Below are positions 17,324 to 25,500 of a stretch of 64,000 bases of DNA, one piece after another (the first letter of the stretch is position 1; each line of letters opens with the position of its first letter). The position numbers were made by a program, and so were the translations under genes. Below the pieces are notes generated by a model. It was not told the DNA's origin. It ran no database searches and saw only the letters and a program-made list of their open reading frames with translations. The DNA comes from Candidatus Poribacteria bacterium (GTDB lineage Bacteria; Poribacteria; WGA-4E; GCA-2687025): positions 62,001 through 126,000 of the forward strand of contig BPJZ01000010.1 of assembly GCA_026004875.1 (NCBI GenBank). Reading direction: 5' to 3'.

Positions 17324-18133
17324 TCAGGCCCCTTCCCCAAGGAGCCTCCGAAAGTACCGAAGGTCCTCCTGCGTCTGAGCGATCAGCTCAGCAAGCTCCA
17401 GCTCATAGAAGGGATGAAACACATAAAGCCCTCGGTAACCCCGCTCGTCTAAAAGCCGAAGCACCCGATCCCAGGGGACGATTCCCCGCTCCAGGGCGGT
17501 CCAGCGAAAGACCCAGCGATTCTCCTCTGGGCAGTAGAACGCCTCGGCGTTCTTGACCCCCACTAGGGCCAAGTAATCCCCAAGGACGTCCAGCCCTAGG
17601 TTCCAATCCTCCAACCCCTCCTGACAGACCAGGTTTCCCGGATCGTAGTGCACCGCAACCCAGCGCGGATCGAACCCTTGAACCAGCCGATAGGTCGCCG
17701 AGGCGCTTGGGTGAATCGTCCCCCCGTGGGTCTGAACCAGCGCCTGCAGCCGGTACTTCTCGCCTAGCTTCTCCAAACCCTCCAAGAAACGCCGAGACCG
17801 ACCCAGGTCCTCCCAGTAGGTTCCAGCCCCTCGATAGGGGATGTGCCGGATCCGATATTGGCGAACTCCGTGCTCGGCCAGCAGAGCAAGCCCCTCCTCC
17901 GTCCCCGGCTCGTTGGGGTCCAAGTAGTCGGTGGAGGCGGTCTCTGCCTTCAAGCCGGCCTCTCTCAGGAGCCGCACGAACTGGGGTAGCGCCTGCTCAA
18001 GGTTGCCCCGATGCAGCCAGTATCCCTCCCGAACGATCAGGTCCACTCCGTCAAAGCCGAGTTCACTGACAAGCCGCACCAGCTCCGGCGGGGAAAGCTC
18101 GCGGAAGTTCTTGGGAAAGACCACGCACCGCAT
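17324..18133 (-). CDS. Sugar phosphate isomerase/epimerase, TIM barrel
   Basis: The protein has 269 aa and an intact frame. AAGGAG lies 7 bases before the ATG. AP-endonuclease-2-like barrel motifs: LGFDGVDLIVREGYW, LQALVQTHGGTIHPS, WVAVHYDPGNLVCQ, DYLALVGVKNAEAF, GYRGLYVFHPFYE. The histidine, aspartate and glutamate positions suit a metal-dependent isomerase or epimerase. The substrate is unknown. It lies 72 bases downstream of the TolB-like gene on the same strand. It is only distantly similar to the paralogs at 13.5, 48.4 and 63.4 kb. Confidence 0.85.
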   Translation of the reverse strand: MRCVVFPKNFRELSPPELVRLVSELGFDGVDLIVREGYWLHRGNLEQALPQFVRLLREAGLKAETASTDYLDPNEPGTEEGLALLAEHGVRQYRIRHIPYRGAGTYWEDLGRSRRFLEGLEKLGEKYRLQALVQTHGGTIHPSASATYRLVQGFDPRWVAVHYDPGNLVCQEGLEDWNLGLDVLGDYLALVGVKNAEAFYCPEENRWVFRWTALERGIVPWDRVLRLLDERGYRGLYVFHPFYELELAELIAQTQEDLRYFRRLLGEGA

Positions 18134-18205
18134 CGCCGATCTCCTTCCTCCGCGGCGAAAGGGTGCAGAATGCGTGCCATTCCAAACGGGAAGGCCCCCA
18201 AGGAC

Positions 18206-19165
18206 CTAAGGAAGCACCTTCACTCGGCCCCAGGTGGTCGGTTGACCCGCCGGAATCGTCGGTCGCAACCCCCGCGGACCAAACCAGAAGGGGTGAAACT
18301 CCAGTTCCAGGCTCTCCGTCAGGTTCTGAGGTGGGCCGCCATTCGCGGGAACGCGAAAGATCTCCACATCGGCGAACAGATCGTCTAAAAGAAGCCGATC
18401 GAAGACAATCCAGTTTCCATCGGGAGACCAGGAGGGATGGCCGTCGGAGCCGGGGAGCGCCACCCGCGTCACCCGCCGGATCGCTCCGGAGAGGAAATCG
18501 AGCACAAAGATGCCCGCCGTCCCGGCCTCCTGACGACCAACGCTCACAAAGGCCACACGCCGACCGTCGGGAGACCAGGCCGGCTGCCGATCGGCAAACG
18601 GGTCGGCCGTCAGCCGTCGGCGACCGGTGCCGTCCTCTCGAATCCAGGCGAGGTCCCCCCCCTCCCGAAAGACGATCCCCTGGCCGGTGGGCGACCAATC
18701 GGGATCCTCTTCGTGTTGCGGCTCAAAGGTGATCCGAACCAGCTCTCCGCCGTCGCGGCGGACCCGGTAGAGGTCGTAGTTCCCGGCCCGATTGGAAGCA
18801 AAAACGATCCAGCTTCCATCGGGAGACCAACTTGGGCTGATGTCGTCCCCGGCTTCCTGAACCAATGGGACGACCCCTCGACTGACCAGATCGATCAGAA
18901 AAAGATCCCAATCGCCCCGGCCGTTCCGCTCGACGATCTGCTCGACGACAACGTAACGCCCGTCTGGAGAAAGCGTCGGGTTGATCCCAACGTCGCGCAG
19001 GAGTGTCTGAACCGGACCGCCGCTCGGCCCCATTCGGACCAAATCGTCGCTCCGGCTAAAATAGATCCATTCCTGAGCCTGCGTCCACCAGGACCCCAGA
19101 ACGACCCACCAGAGGATGCCCAGGAGGACCACACTCTTGGACCACCCGAAAGGCCTAGCGCGCAA
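18206..19165 (-). CDS. TolB-like PD40 beta-propeller protein
   Basis: The protein has 319 aa. An N-terminal hydrophobic segment (VVLLGILWWVVLGSWW, about residues 10-28) is a signal peptide or anchor. Six PD40/WD40-like blades follow, each with the repeat SPDGxWIxF or close: LSPDGRYVVVE, WSPDGSWIVFAS, WSPTGQGIVFRE, WSPDGRRVAFVS, WSPDGNWIVFDR. This is the propeller found in TolB of the Tol-Pal system and in many periplasmic proteins. The start overlaps the end of the VWA gene by 11 bases, so the two are probably translated together. Whether it is a true TolB is uncertain because Pal, TolA, TolQ and TolR are not in the window. Confidence 0.85.
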   Translation of the reverse strand: MRARPFGWSKSVVLLGILWWVVLGSWWTQAQEWIYFSRSDDLVRMGPSGGPVQTLLRDVGINPTLSPDGRYVVVEQIVERNGRGDWDLFLIDLVSRGVVPLVQEAGDDISPSWSPDGSWIVFASNRAGNYDLYRVRRDGGELVRITFEPQHEEDPDWSPTGQGIVFREGGDLAWIREDGTGRRRLTADPFADRQPAWSPDGRRVAFVSVGRQEAGTAGIFVLDFLSGAIRRVTRVALPGSDGHPSWSPDGNWIVFDRLLLDDLFADVEIFRVPANGGPPQNLTESLELEFHPFWFGPRGLRPTIPAGQPTTWGRVKVLP

Positions 19166-20345
19166 GGGACATGTCGCTTTCCACTCCCCCAGGGATCAGA
19201 AACCACAAACCACCGGTTCCCGAAGCCAGCAGCCGGTGATCCGGAACGTCAATGCCGATCACGTCCACGACGACGTTCGCCTGTCGTAGCCGAGGGAGCA
19301 GCTCCAGGACCGACGCGCTCCCTTTAAGGGGCTCGTCGGTGATCAACACAAACCGATGTTGGGCGTTGCTCCGGAAGCGTACCTTTTCCAGCGCCTGCTG
19401 AATGGCGTCTAGAGCGCGCTCGTCCCCCCCAACCTTCATGTTTTTCAAAAGTCGCTCGTAGCGGGAGGCGTCTCGCGTTTGCGGAAAGACGCGCACCGTC
19501 ACGACCGCAAACTTTACCACCCCAAAGGTCGCGTCGTAGCCCTTCTCCTGAAAGGACCGCATCATCATCTCCAGGTTGTCGGCGACCGCGTGGATGTTGT
19601 TCTCCATGCTCCCGCTGACGTCCAGGAGGAAGACGATATCCACCGCCTCCGGGCCGCCCCCGGAGGTGACCTGCCCAGCGATCTGGCGCAGGGCGTTGCC
19701 GATCTGCGCCCGACGACGGCCCTGAGGAGAAAGGTCCTCCCCCAGCCCCTCAGAGCCGAAGCTTCCGACGGTCCCTTGGGACGGCTCCTGAGCGGCTCCC
19801 GGCTCAGCTTCCTCCAAGAGCTGCTTCGCCGGAGCGCCCGACTCCGTCGGAGGCCGGGGAACAACGCTCAGCGCCGACTCGTCAGGACGGAGAAGGTCCG
19901 CGACCGTCGTGACCGGCGTCGCGGGGGGCACCGGAACCGGCTCTAACGCGGGTCGCACCGGCTCCGGAGGTGTCGGCTTTGGCTCTTCAGTCCGAGGCGG
20001 CTCCGGACGGGGCTGAGGACGCGGCGAAGGGGACGGCTGCGCACGCGCCGGCTTTGGCTCGACCGGAACAACCGCCTCCACCTCCTCAGCGTCGGCGCCG
20101 GTCTGGGCCGCCAGCGCCTCTAAGGCCGACTCGGACAAAAACGCCACCTGAAGGGGCGGAGCAGCGTCCCGCCAAAGCGGTCTCTCCTCCGGCAGGGGTC
20201 GGTGAATCCACTGATGCGCCAAAAGCAACACGACTACCGCATGGAGGAATAACGAAACGATCCCCGCATGAGTCGTCCTAGAGCCGTACCACGGCTCCCG
20301 CCGCCAGGCGCGAAACGTTGAGCTCGATCCCCGAAGGTGCTCCAC
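19155..20345 (-). CDS. TonB-like membrane anchor fused to a von Willebrand factor A domain
   Basis: The protein has 396 aa. A short cytoplasmic N-terminus precedes one transmembrane segment (about residues 27-44) carrying S31-x3-H35, the spacing of the conserved Ser/His of TonB and TolA. APPLQVAFLS follows, like the start of the TonB periplasmic arm, then a Pro/Glu/Lys-rich stretch (about 90-145). Residues about 230-390 are a VWA domain with the metal-site motif DVSGSME. Thr and Asp of the later metal motifs are plausible in KVGGDERALDAI. The TonB C-terminal domain is absent. It overlaps the TolB-like gene. Two 18-bp dyads lie upstream in the divergent region shared with the sigma factor. Confidence 0.82.
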   Translation of the reverse strand: MEHLRGSSSTFRAWRREPWYGSRTTHAGIVSLFLHAVVVLLLAHQWIHRPLPEERPLWRDAAPPLQVAFLSESALEALAAQTGADAEEVEAVVPVEPKPARAQPSPSPRPQPRPEPPRTEEPKPTPPEPVRPALEPVPVPPATPVTTVADLLRPDESALSVVPRPPTESGAPAKQLLEEAEPGAAQEPSQGTVGSFGSEGLGEDLSPQGRRRAQIGNALRQIAGQVTSGGGPEAVDIVFLLDVSGSMENNIHAVADNLEMMMRSFQEKGYDATFGVVKFAVVTVRVFPQTRDASRYERLLKNMKVGGDERALDAIQQALEKVRFRSNAQHRFVLITDEPLKGSASVLELLPRLRQANVVVDVIGIDVPDHRLLASGTGGLWFLIPGGVESDMSLAR

Positions 20346-20464
20346 AAAAGCGCTCCCGCTCGAGATCTCCCGATACTAGATTACCTTCTCCAAAAGAAAT
20401 CGCACAACCGACCTTTCTAGTAAGAGACGCTCGAAACCGCCATCAGGTTGCGTCGGAGAAAGCA

Positions 20465-20482
20465 TGTTCACTTCTGTGAACA
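20465..20482. promoter_or_regulatory. 18-bp inverted repeat, candidate operator A
   Basis: TGTTCAC-TTCT-GTGAACA, perfect 7-bp arms with a 4-base centre. It shares the frame TGTnnAC-N4-GTnnACA with the second dyad 34 bp away. Confidence 0.55.
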
Positions 20483-20498
20483 CCTCTCCCCCGCCTTC

Positions 20499-20516
20499 TG
20501 TCTACGAATGTAGACA
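20499..20516. promoter_or_regulatory. 18-bp inverted repeat, candidate operator B
   Basis: TGTCTAC-GAAT-GTAGACA, perfect 7-bp arms with a 4-base centre. The half-site TGTAGACA recurs near 14351 and 21390. Confidence 0.55.
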
Positions 20517-20686
20517 AACGCCCACCCGACCCTCTGGGGTCCTGCAGCCGCCCCAGCCGGAAATTGCCTGAAAACACAGGGCTTTTTCCCCCTCGGCCGA
20601 GCCGCTCCAAAAGCTGGCAATCTTCTTGCTCTCTCAGAAACGCTGGAAGAGCGGTTCGGTTCAGCTAGGCTCTAAGGAGCGAGACC

Positions 20687-21340
20687 ATGCACGCACGACG
20701 AACGCTTGTTACCGGGAAACAGAAGCTCAACGCCCCAGCGCCGGAGGTCCTTTCCCCCTCCGACGAACAACTGATGATGGAGGTCCGGGAGGGCAACCTT
20801 CGGGCGTTCGATGAGCTGGTGGAACGTCACTACGAGCGGATGGTCTTCTTCCTATCCCAGATGCTCGGCGGAGACGAAGAGACGGCCCGCGACCTCGCCC
20901 AAGAAGCGTTTCTCCGCGTCTTTCGGGCGCGGGAACGGTACGAGCCGCGCGCTCCTTGGCTAGCGTGGATGCGCAAGATCGCTCGAAACCTCGTCTACGA
21001 CGAACGACGCCGCCGCCGTCATGGGGTCGTCTGCAGCCTCGATGAACCGCAGATCGTCGTCGGAAACGGCGAACGACTCCCCCTTTCCGAGGCGCTGGCC
21101 GACGAAGAGGCCCCCGACCCCGGACGGCTGCTGGCCGAAGCGGAGTCCTTGGAAGAGATGCGGCACGCAATCGCTGCGCTCTCGCCCAAGCACACCCAGG
21201 TCCTCGAGATGCGGCTGTACCAGGAGATGAACTATCAGGAGATCGCCGAGGCGCTCGGCTGCTCGCTAGGTACCGTCAAGTCGCGAATCCACTACGCCGT
21301 CCGAGAGTTGCAACAGCGAATCGGTCCGGAGAAGAAGTAA
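20687..21340 (+). CDS. Sigma-70 family RNA polymerase sigma factor, ECF/SigW-like
   Basis: The protein has 217 aa. AAGGAG lies upstream of the ATG. A variable N-terminus of about 25 residues is followed by sigma region 2 (FDELVERHYERMVFF ... DLAQEAFLRVFRA ... WLAWMRKIARNLVYDERRR). A linker leads to region 4 (ALSPKHTQVLEMRLYQEMNYQEIAEALGCS, then GTVKSRIHYAVREL, the DNA-recognition helix). There is no region 1 or 3, as in ECF sigmas. No zinc-finger anti-sigma gene follows. The next gene is mnmA and the divergent neighbour is the TonB-like/VWA protein, which may be in its regulon. The paired dyads upstream suggest control by a separate dimeric regulator. Confidence 0.92.
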   Translation: MHARRTLVTGKQKLNAPAPEVLSPSDEQLMMEVREGNLRAFDELVERHYERMVFFLSQMLGGDEETARDLAQEAFLRVFRARERYEPRAPWLAWMRKIARNLVYDERRRRRHGVVCSLDEPQIVVGNGERLPLSEALADEEAPDPGRLLAEAESLEEMRHAIAALSPKHTQVLEMRLYQEMNYQEIAEALGCSLGTVKSRIHYAVRELQQRIGPEKK

Positions 21341-21358
21341 TAAGGCGAGCATCTCGCT

Positions 21359-21388
21359 TTGAAAGCCCTCCGCCCGGTCGAATACAAT
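21359..21388 (+). promoter_or_regulatory. Sigma-70-like promoter for mnmA, nested in a terminator stem-loop
   Basis: TTGAAA at 21359-21364, 18-base spacer, TACAAT at 21383-21388. The spacer contains the left arm of the terminator at 21369-21431, so transcripts from this promoter lack that arm. Confidence 0.5.
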
Positions 21389-21431
21389 TGTAGACACCCT
21401 GAGCAAAAGGGATGACCGGGCGGACTTTTTT
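21369..21431 (+). terminator. Rho-independent terminator for the sigma factor gene
   Basis: An 11-bp perfect stem, TCCGCCCGGTC (21369-21379) with GACCGGGCGGA (21414-21424), a 34-base loop and six T at 21426-21431. It lies between the sigma factor and mnmA. Confidence 0.6.
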
Positions 21432-21457
21432 GCCCCACGATCAAAGGAAACAAAGCG

Positions 21458-22531
21458 ATGCCAAAGCGTGTGGTCGTCGCCATGAGCGGCGGCGTCGACT
21501 CGTCAGTCGTCGCCGCCCTCCTGGTCGAAGCCGGATATGAAGTGATCGGAATTACCATGCGGCTGGGCAGCCACGACTCGGTAGTCCCCGAGGTGGGCAA
21601 GCCCACCTGTTGCGGCATTGAGGGCATCATGGACGCCCGACGCGTGGCCGCTCAGCTGGGGATCCCCTTCTATCCGGTCAACTACGAAACGCTCTTCGCC
21701 AAGAAGGTCGTGGACTACTTCACCGAAGAGTACCGCCGAGGCCGCACGCCCAATCCCTGTGTGCTTTGTAATCAGGAGCTGAAGTTTGGGCAACTGCTCC
21801 TGCTGGCCGAGGAGCTGGAGGCCGACGCCGTCGCCACCGGCCACTACGCCCGAATCGTGCAGGAACAGGGACGGTACCAGCTCCTGCGAGGAAAGGACCG
21901 GCGCAAGGACCAGTCCTACTTCCTCTTCTCCATGACCCAGGAGCAGCTCGCCCGGACGCTCTTCCCCCTGGGCGACTACACCAAGGACCAGGTGCGCGAA
22001 ATCGCCCGGAACCTAGGGCTCTGGACCGCTGAGAAGCCAGAAAGCCAGGAGATCTGCTTCATCCCTGACAACAACTACCGTCGCTTCTTGGCAGAACGGG
22101 CCCCGGAGGTACGCCGTCCTGGAAAGATCGTCGACCGCCAAGGGCACGTGTTGGGAGAGCATCCCGGCACTGCCTTCTTCACCGTCGGACAGCGCCGCGG
22201 CCTGGGGATCGCCTCTCACGAGCCGCTCTACGTCGTAGAGATTCGACCGGAGGAGAACCTGCTGGTCGTCGGGACTCGCGAGGAGCTGCTCCGCAAGGAC
22301 TGCCTCCTGGAGAACGTCAACTGGCTCAGCATTCCGGAGCCGTCGGAGCCGATCCCGGCACGAGTTCAGATTCGCTATCGCGACCCGGGCGGAGAGGCGA
22401 CCGTCGAGCCGCTCCCCGACGGACGCGCCCGAGTCCATTTCCACGAGCCGCGCGGAGCGATCACGCCAGGGCAGGCCGCCGTCTTTTACGATGGCGACCT
22501 GGTGCTTGGCGGCGGATGGATCGCTCGCTAA
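21458..22531 (+). CDS. mnmA: tRNA 2-thiouridine(34) synthase MnmA
   Basis: The protein has 357 aa, the normal length. AAAGGAAA precedes the ATG. The PP-loop ATP pyrophosphatase motif is AMSGGVDSSV (residues 8-17). The first catalytic cysteine lies in NPCVLCNQELKFG, the second in SQEICFIPDNNYRRF. GHYAR and the KDQSYFLF motif are present. The C-terminal beta domains follow (HPGTAFFTVGQRRGLGI and ALVFYDGD-like VFYDGDLVLGGGWI). The enzyme adds sulphur to U34 of Lys, Glu and Gln tRNAs in the cytoplasm. It has its own promoter inside the preceding terminator and converges with the giant LamG gene, 30 bases away. Confidence 0.97.
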   Translation: MPKRVVVAMSGGVDSSVVAALLVEAGYEVIGITMRLGSHDSVVPEVGKPTCCGIEGIMDARRVAAQLGIPFYPVNYETLFAKKVVDYFTEEYRRGRTPNPCVLCNQELKFGQLLLLAEELEADAVATGHYARIVQEQGRYQLLRGKDRRKDQSYFLFSMTQEQLARTLFPLGDYTKDQVREIARNLGLWTAEKPESQEICFIPDNNYRRFLAERAPEVRRPGKIVDRQGHVLGEHPGTAFFTVGQRRGLGIASHEPLYVVEIRPEENLLVVGTREELLRKDCLLENVNWLSIPEPSEPIPARVQIRYRDPGGEATVEPLPDGRARVHFHEPRGAITPGQAAVFYDGDLVLGGGWIAR

Positions 22532-22561
22532 GCGCAAGCGCTGAGAACCCCTTCTGTCCCC

Positions 22562-25500
22562 TCACTTGAGCAGGACCATCCGACGGACCACCCGCTGAGA
22601 GCCGGCGCGCAGTTCGTAGAAGTAAACGCCGCTGGCGACCGGTTCTCCAAGCTGATTCCGACCGTCCCAGTGGGCTGCACGGCCAGGACGCGTGTAGTAC
22701 CCCGCCTCCAGCCGGCCCAGCTCCAATCGACGCACTAGCTGGCCTTGAGCGTTGTAGATCAGCACCTGAACGTCCGCATCGGCCTCCAGCTCAAAGGGGA
22801 TCCAGGTCTCCGGATTAAAGGGGTTCGGATAGTTCGGCAGAAGCCGAGTCGCCTCCGGCGGCTGCCAAGTGATCAGCACCTGCGCGCGGTAGGTCCCCGG
22901 ACCGATCACCAGAGAGCCGGGGCGAGTTAGGTCCCGCTCGACGGACTGAATCCGGAACGTCGCTCGGTAGCCTTCTGGCAGTTCCAGCCGGTCCCAACGG
23001 AGCGTGGCCGACTCGGGGACGCTCAGGCTCAGCTCCCATGCGCTCGTTCCTCGCGTAACCGGCTGAACGCTCCGTCGAAGCCGCTTGGCGTAATCCTCCA
23101 CCCGAACGGTGAAGCTGAGGTCCCCCATCCCCTTGAGAGCGGGAGGCTCCGGAATGTCGTACCGATCCACCCGTGGCGTGGACTCTTTGGCGCTGCCAAG
23201 CTCCACCGTCCGAGTCAGCCCGCTGGCCGTCTCCAGCCGCAGAGAGAAACTCCAGTCGGGCCGAAGCTGCTCCTGGGTCAGCAAGGGCGACGCGTGAAAG
23301 TGAGTGCCGCTCCCGCTGGGGTCCAGATGGCGCACCTGAGCGATCGCCACCGTCTGAGTCCCCGACGTTGCCTTGTAGACCCAGTAGCCCTTTCCGGGTT
23401 CCAGGCTGGAGGCCGTAGAGTACTGGGCCCCGTCCCAGGTGAAAACGTAGTTAGGATTGTCCGTTACCGCCGAGATCGGCAGCGGCTCCGGCAGCGCTGC
23501 CGGTGCACCGATCAGGTTCCACCCCTGATAAAGCGTTACCTCCGTCGCCCGTGCCTCCGGGGCGTCCACGTCCACCTGAAGGGTCGCGCTCGGAACGCCA
23601 CTGGTCAGCAGGAAGAAACCATCGGCCAGCGGCATCGGATCGAAAGGACTGAGCGATACCCAACTCTGCGTAGCGGCATCCCATCTGTAGCTGGAAACCG
23701 CCACCTCAGAAAGCGGCGAAAGGTCGTCCGGCGGGCCGGGCAGCGAGAGCAGGTTCCAACCGTCTACCAGCGAATACACCTGAGGAACCGTGTCGGCAGC
23801 GTCCAGGCGAAGTTCAAATTCATAAACCCCTGTCGTCGAGCTGGTCAGAGCGATCGGGTTGTTTGTTAGTGAGAGAACATAGGTCTCCCACGTCGTCAGA
23901 TCGGTCAACAGCGCCTGAGTATAGTTCCCAGCAACGGTCAGCAGGTGATCAACCTCCTCCTGATTCCAGCTGAGCGTCGGTGCGGGGCTCGATTGAGGAT
24001 CCACTTGGACTCGAAGCGTCCAGACCAGATCGAACGGCGTGCCGGTCGGCTTGGCGAGGATGTCCCGCAGCAGGTCCTGCCCCTCGCGCTGAGCGCGAAT
24101 CTTGGGCATCGTCCCCACCTCCCCGTTCCAAAGCACATCCTCGGCAGGACTGAGAACAACCGCATCGCTCGCTGAGCCGTCCACGCCAAGCGCGACACTC
24201 GCCGTTCCCGAAGCGTCGGCCACCTGAATCCATGCGAACGCTTCCGGTAGGAAGCCGGACCAATCCAGTGTGTAAACGGGCCCAATCCCGGAAATCGGAA
24301 GTGTGGTGAAAGTAGCCAGATCGAGGGTGCGGAGCTCCCCGGCGACGTTCTCCCAATAGGCGAGTTGACCGGCGACCCCGTACACCGCATCCGGCGAGAG
24401 TGCCGGTAGGTCCGGATAGCCCGTTCCCACCACGACCGAAGCCAGATCGCTTCCGTCGGCCAAAAACGTGCGAATCTCCGTGTAACCGGGAGCATCTTCC
24501 TGGAAGAAGATCCGAGCCCCATCCGCCTGCCAGTCGAGATGCCGGAAGTCGGCGAAATCGGCGCTTCCTCTGAAGGTCAACGGCATCGTTCCCGTCCCGT
24601 CCGAACGGACAACGTAGATCTGCCACCACCCCTCCTGATCCGGGGCAACGTAGGCAAGCCAAGACCCATCCGGCGACCAGGAGTAGTAAAGGACGTCGCT
24701 TGGATGGAACGTCACCTGCTGAAGGTTCTGCCCATCCGGATCGATGGTGTGCACCTGGACCACGCCAGAGCCGTCCGCCTGTAAAAACGAAATCTTCGAC
24801 CCGTCCGGTGCCCACCTGGGCTGAGCTCCAGCGGTCGTCTCGAAGATATACCGCGGAAAGGAGCCGTCCCCGTTAGCTCGAACGATCCAGTACTGCTCGT
24901 TGTCCTCCTGAATGTAGAGGATCTCCGTCCCGTCAGGAGACCAGACCGGGTCGAACTTCAGCGTGGGCGTCGTCAGCGTTCGGAGGAACGTTCCGTCGGG
25001 GCGCATGCTCCGAATCCCCGTATCGTCAGTGAAGAGAAGCCGCGTCCGGGACAGGTCTCCAACAGGCGCCGTCCCCCGAACGACGCCGGAGACCGGAATC
25101 ACCCGCGGCCCGATCGCGTCGTAATCGAGCAGGAGCCGATCGAACGCTGGACCGAACGTCGTTGTGTTCAACGTCAGCGTAATGTCCGCCCCGTTGGTGT
25201 CGTCCACCGTTATCGGTGGGACCGTCCCCACCGAGAAGATCGTTCCGCCCTCCACGGTAAGTGAGTCGATCACCACGTTCGGGGTTGTCCAGCTGGTCGT
25301 CTCGACCAAGTGGATCGTTCCACTGACGGGGCTCCCCGGATCGGTCTCCCCGACCGAGAACGGGACCGGCGTTGTGCCGATTCGGGGCACCTGAGCGAAC
25401 CAAGCATCTCCAAAGAGGCTCCCATCCAGACCGTTGGTGGTCTTGTCGGCAGCGTTCGCCCCACCAAAGTCCCACAGAAGCACCAGGCCTGCTTCGGTTC

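Larger units (their letters stand above)
20346..20686. other. 341-bp divergent intergenic region between the VWA gene and the sigma factor
   Basis: It contains no convincing ORF. It holds two perfect 7-4-7 inverted repeats (20465-20482 and 20499-20516), listed separately, and a weak CCTG-loop-CAGG stem followed by TTTTT around 20568-20590. The sigma factor ribosome site (AAGGAG) is at the right end. No strong promoter hexamers were found. Confidence 0.6.

Noticed and set aside
22526-22545. AGCGC-AA-GCGCT inverted repeat after mnmA as a terminator
   Set aside because: The two-base loop is too short for a stable hairpin and no T run follows.
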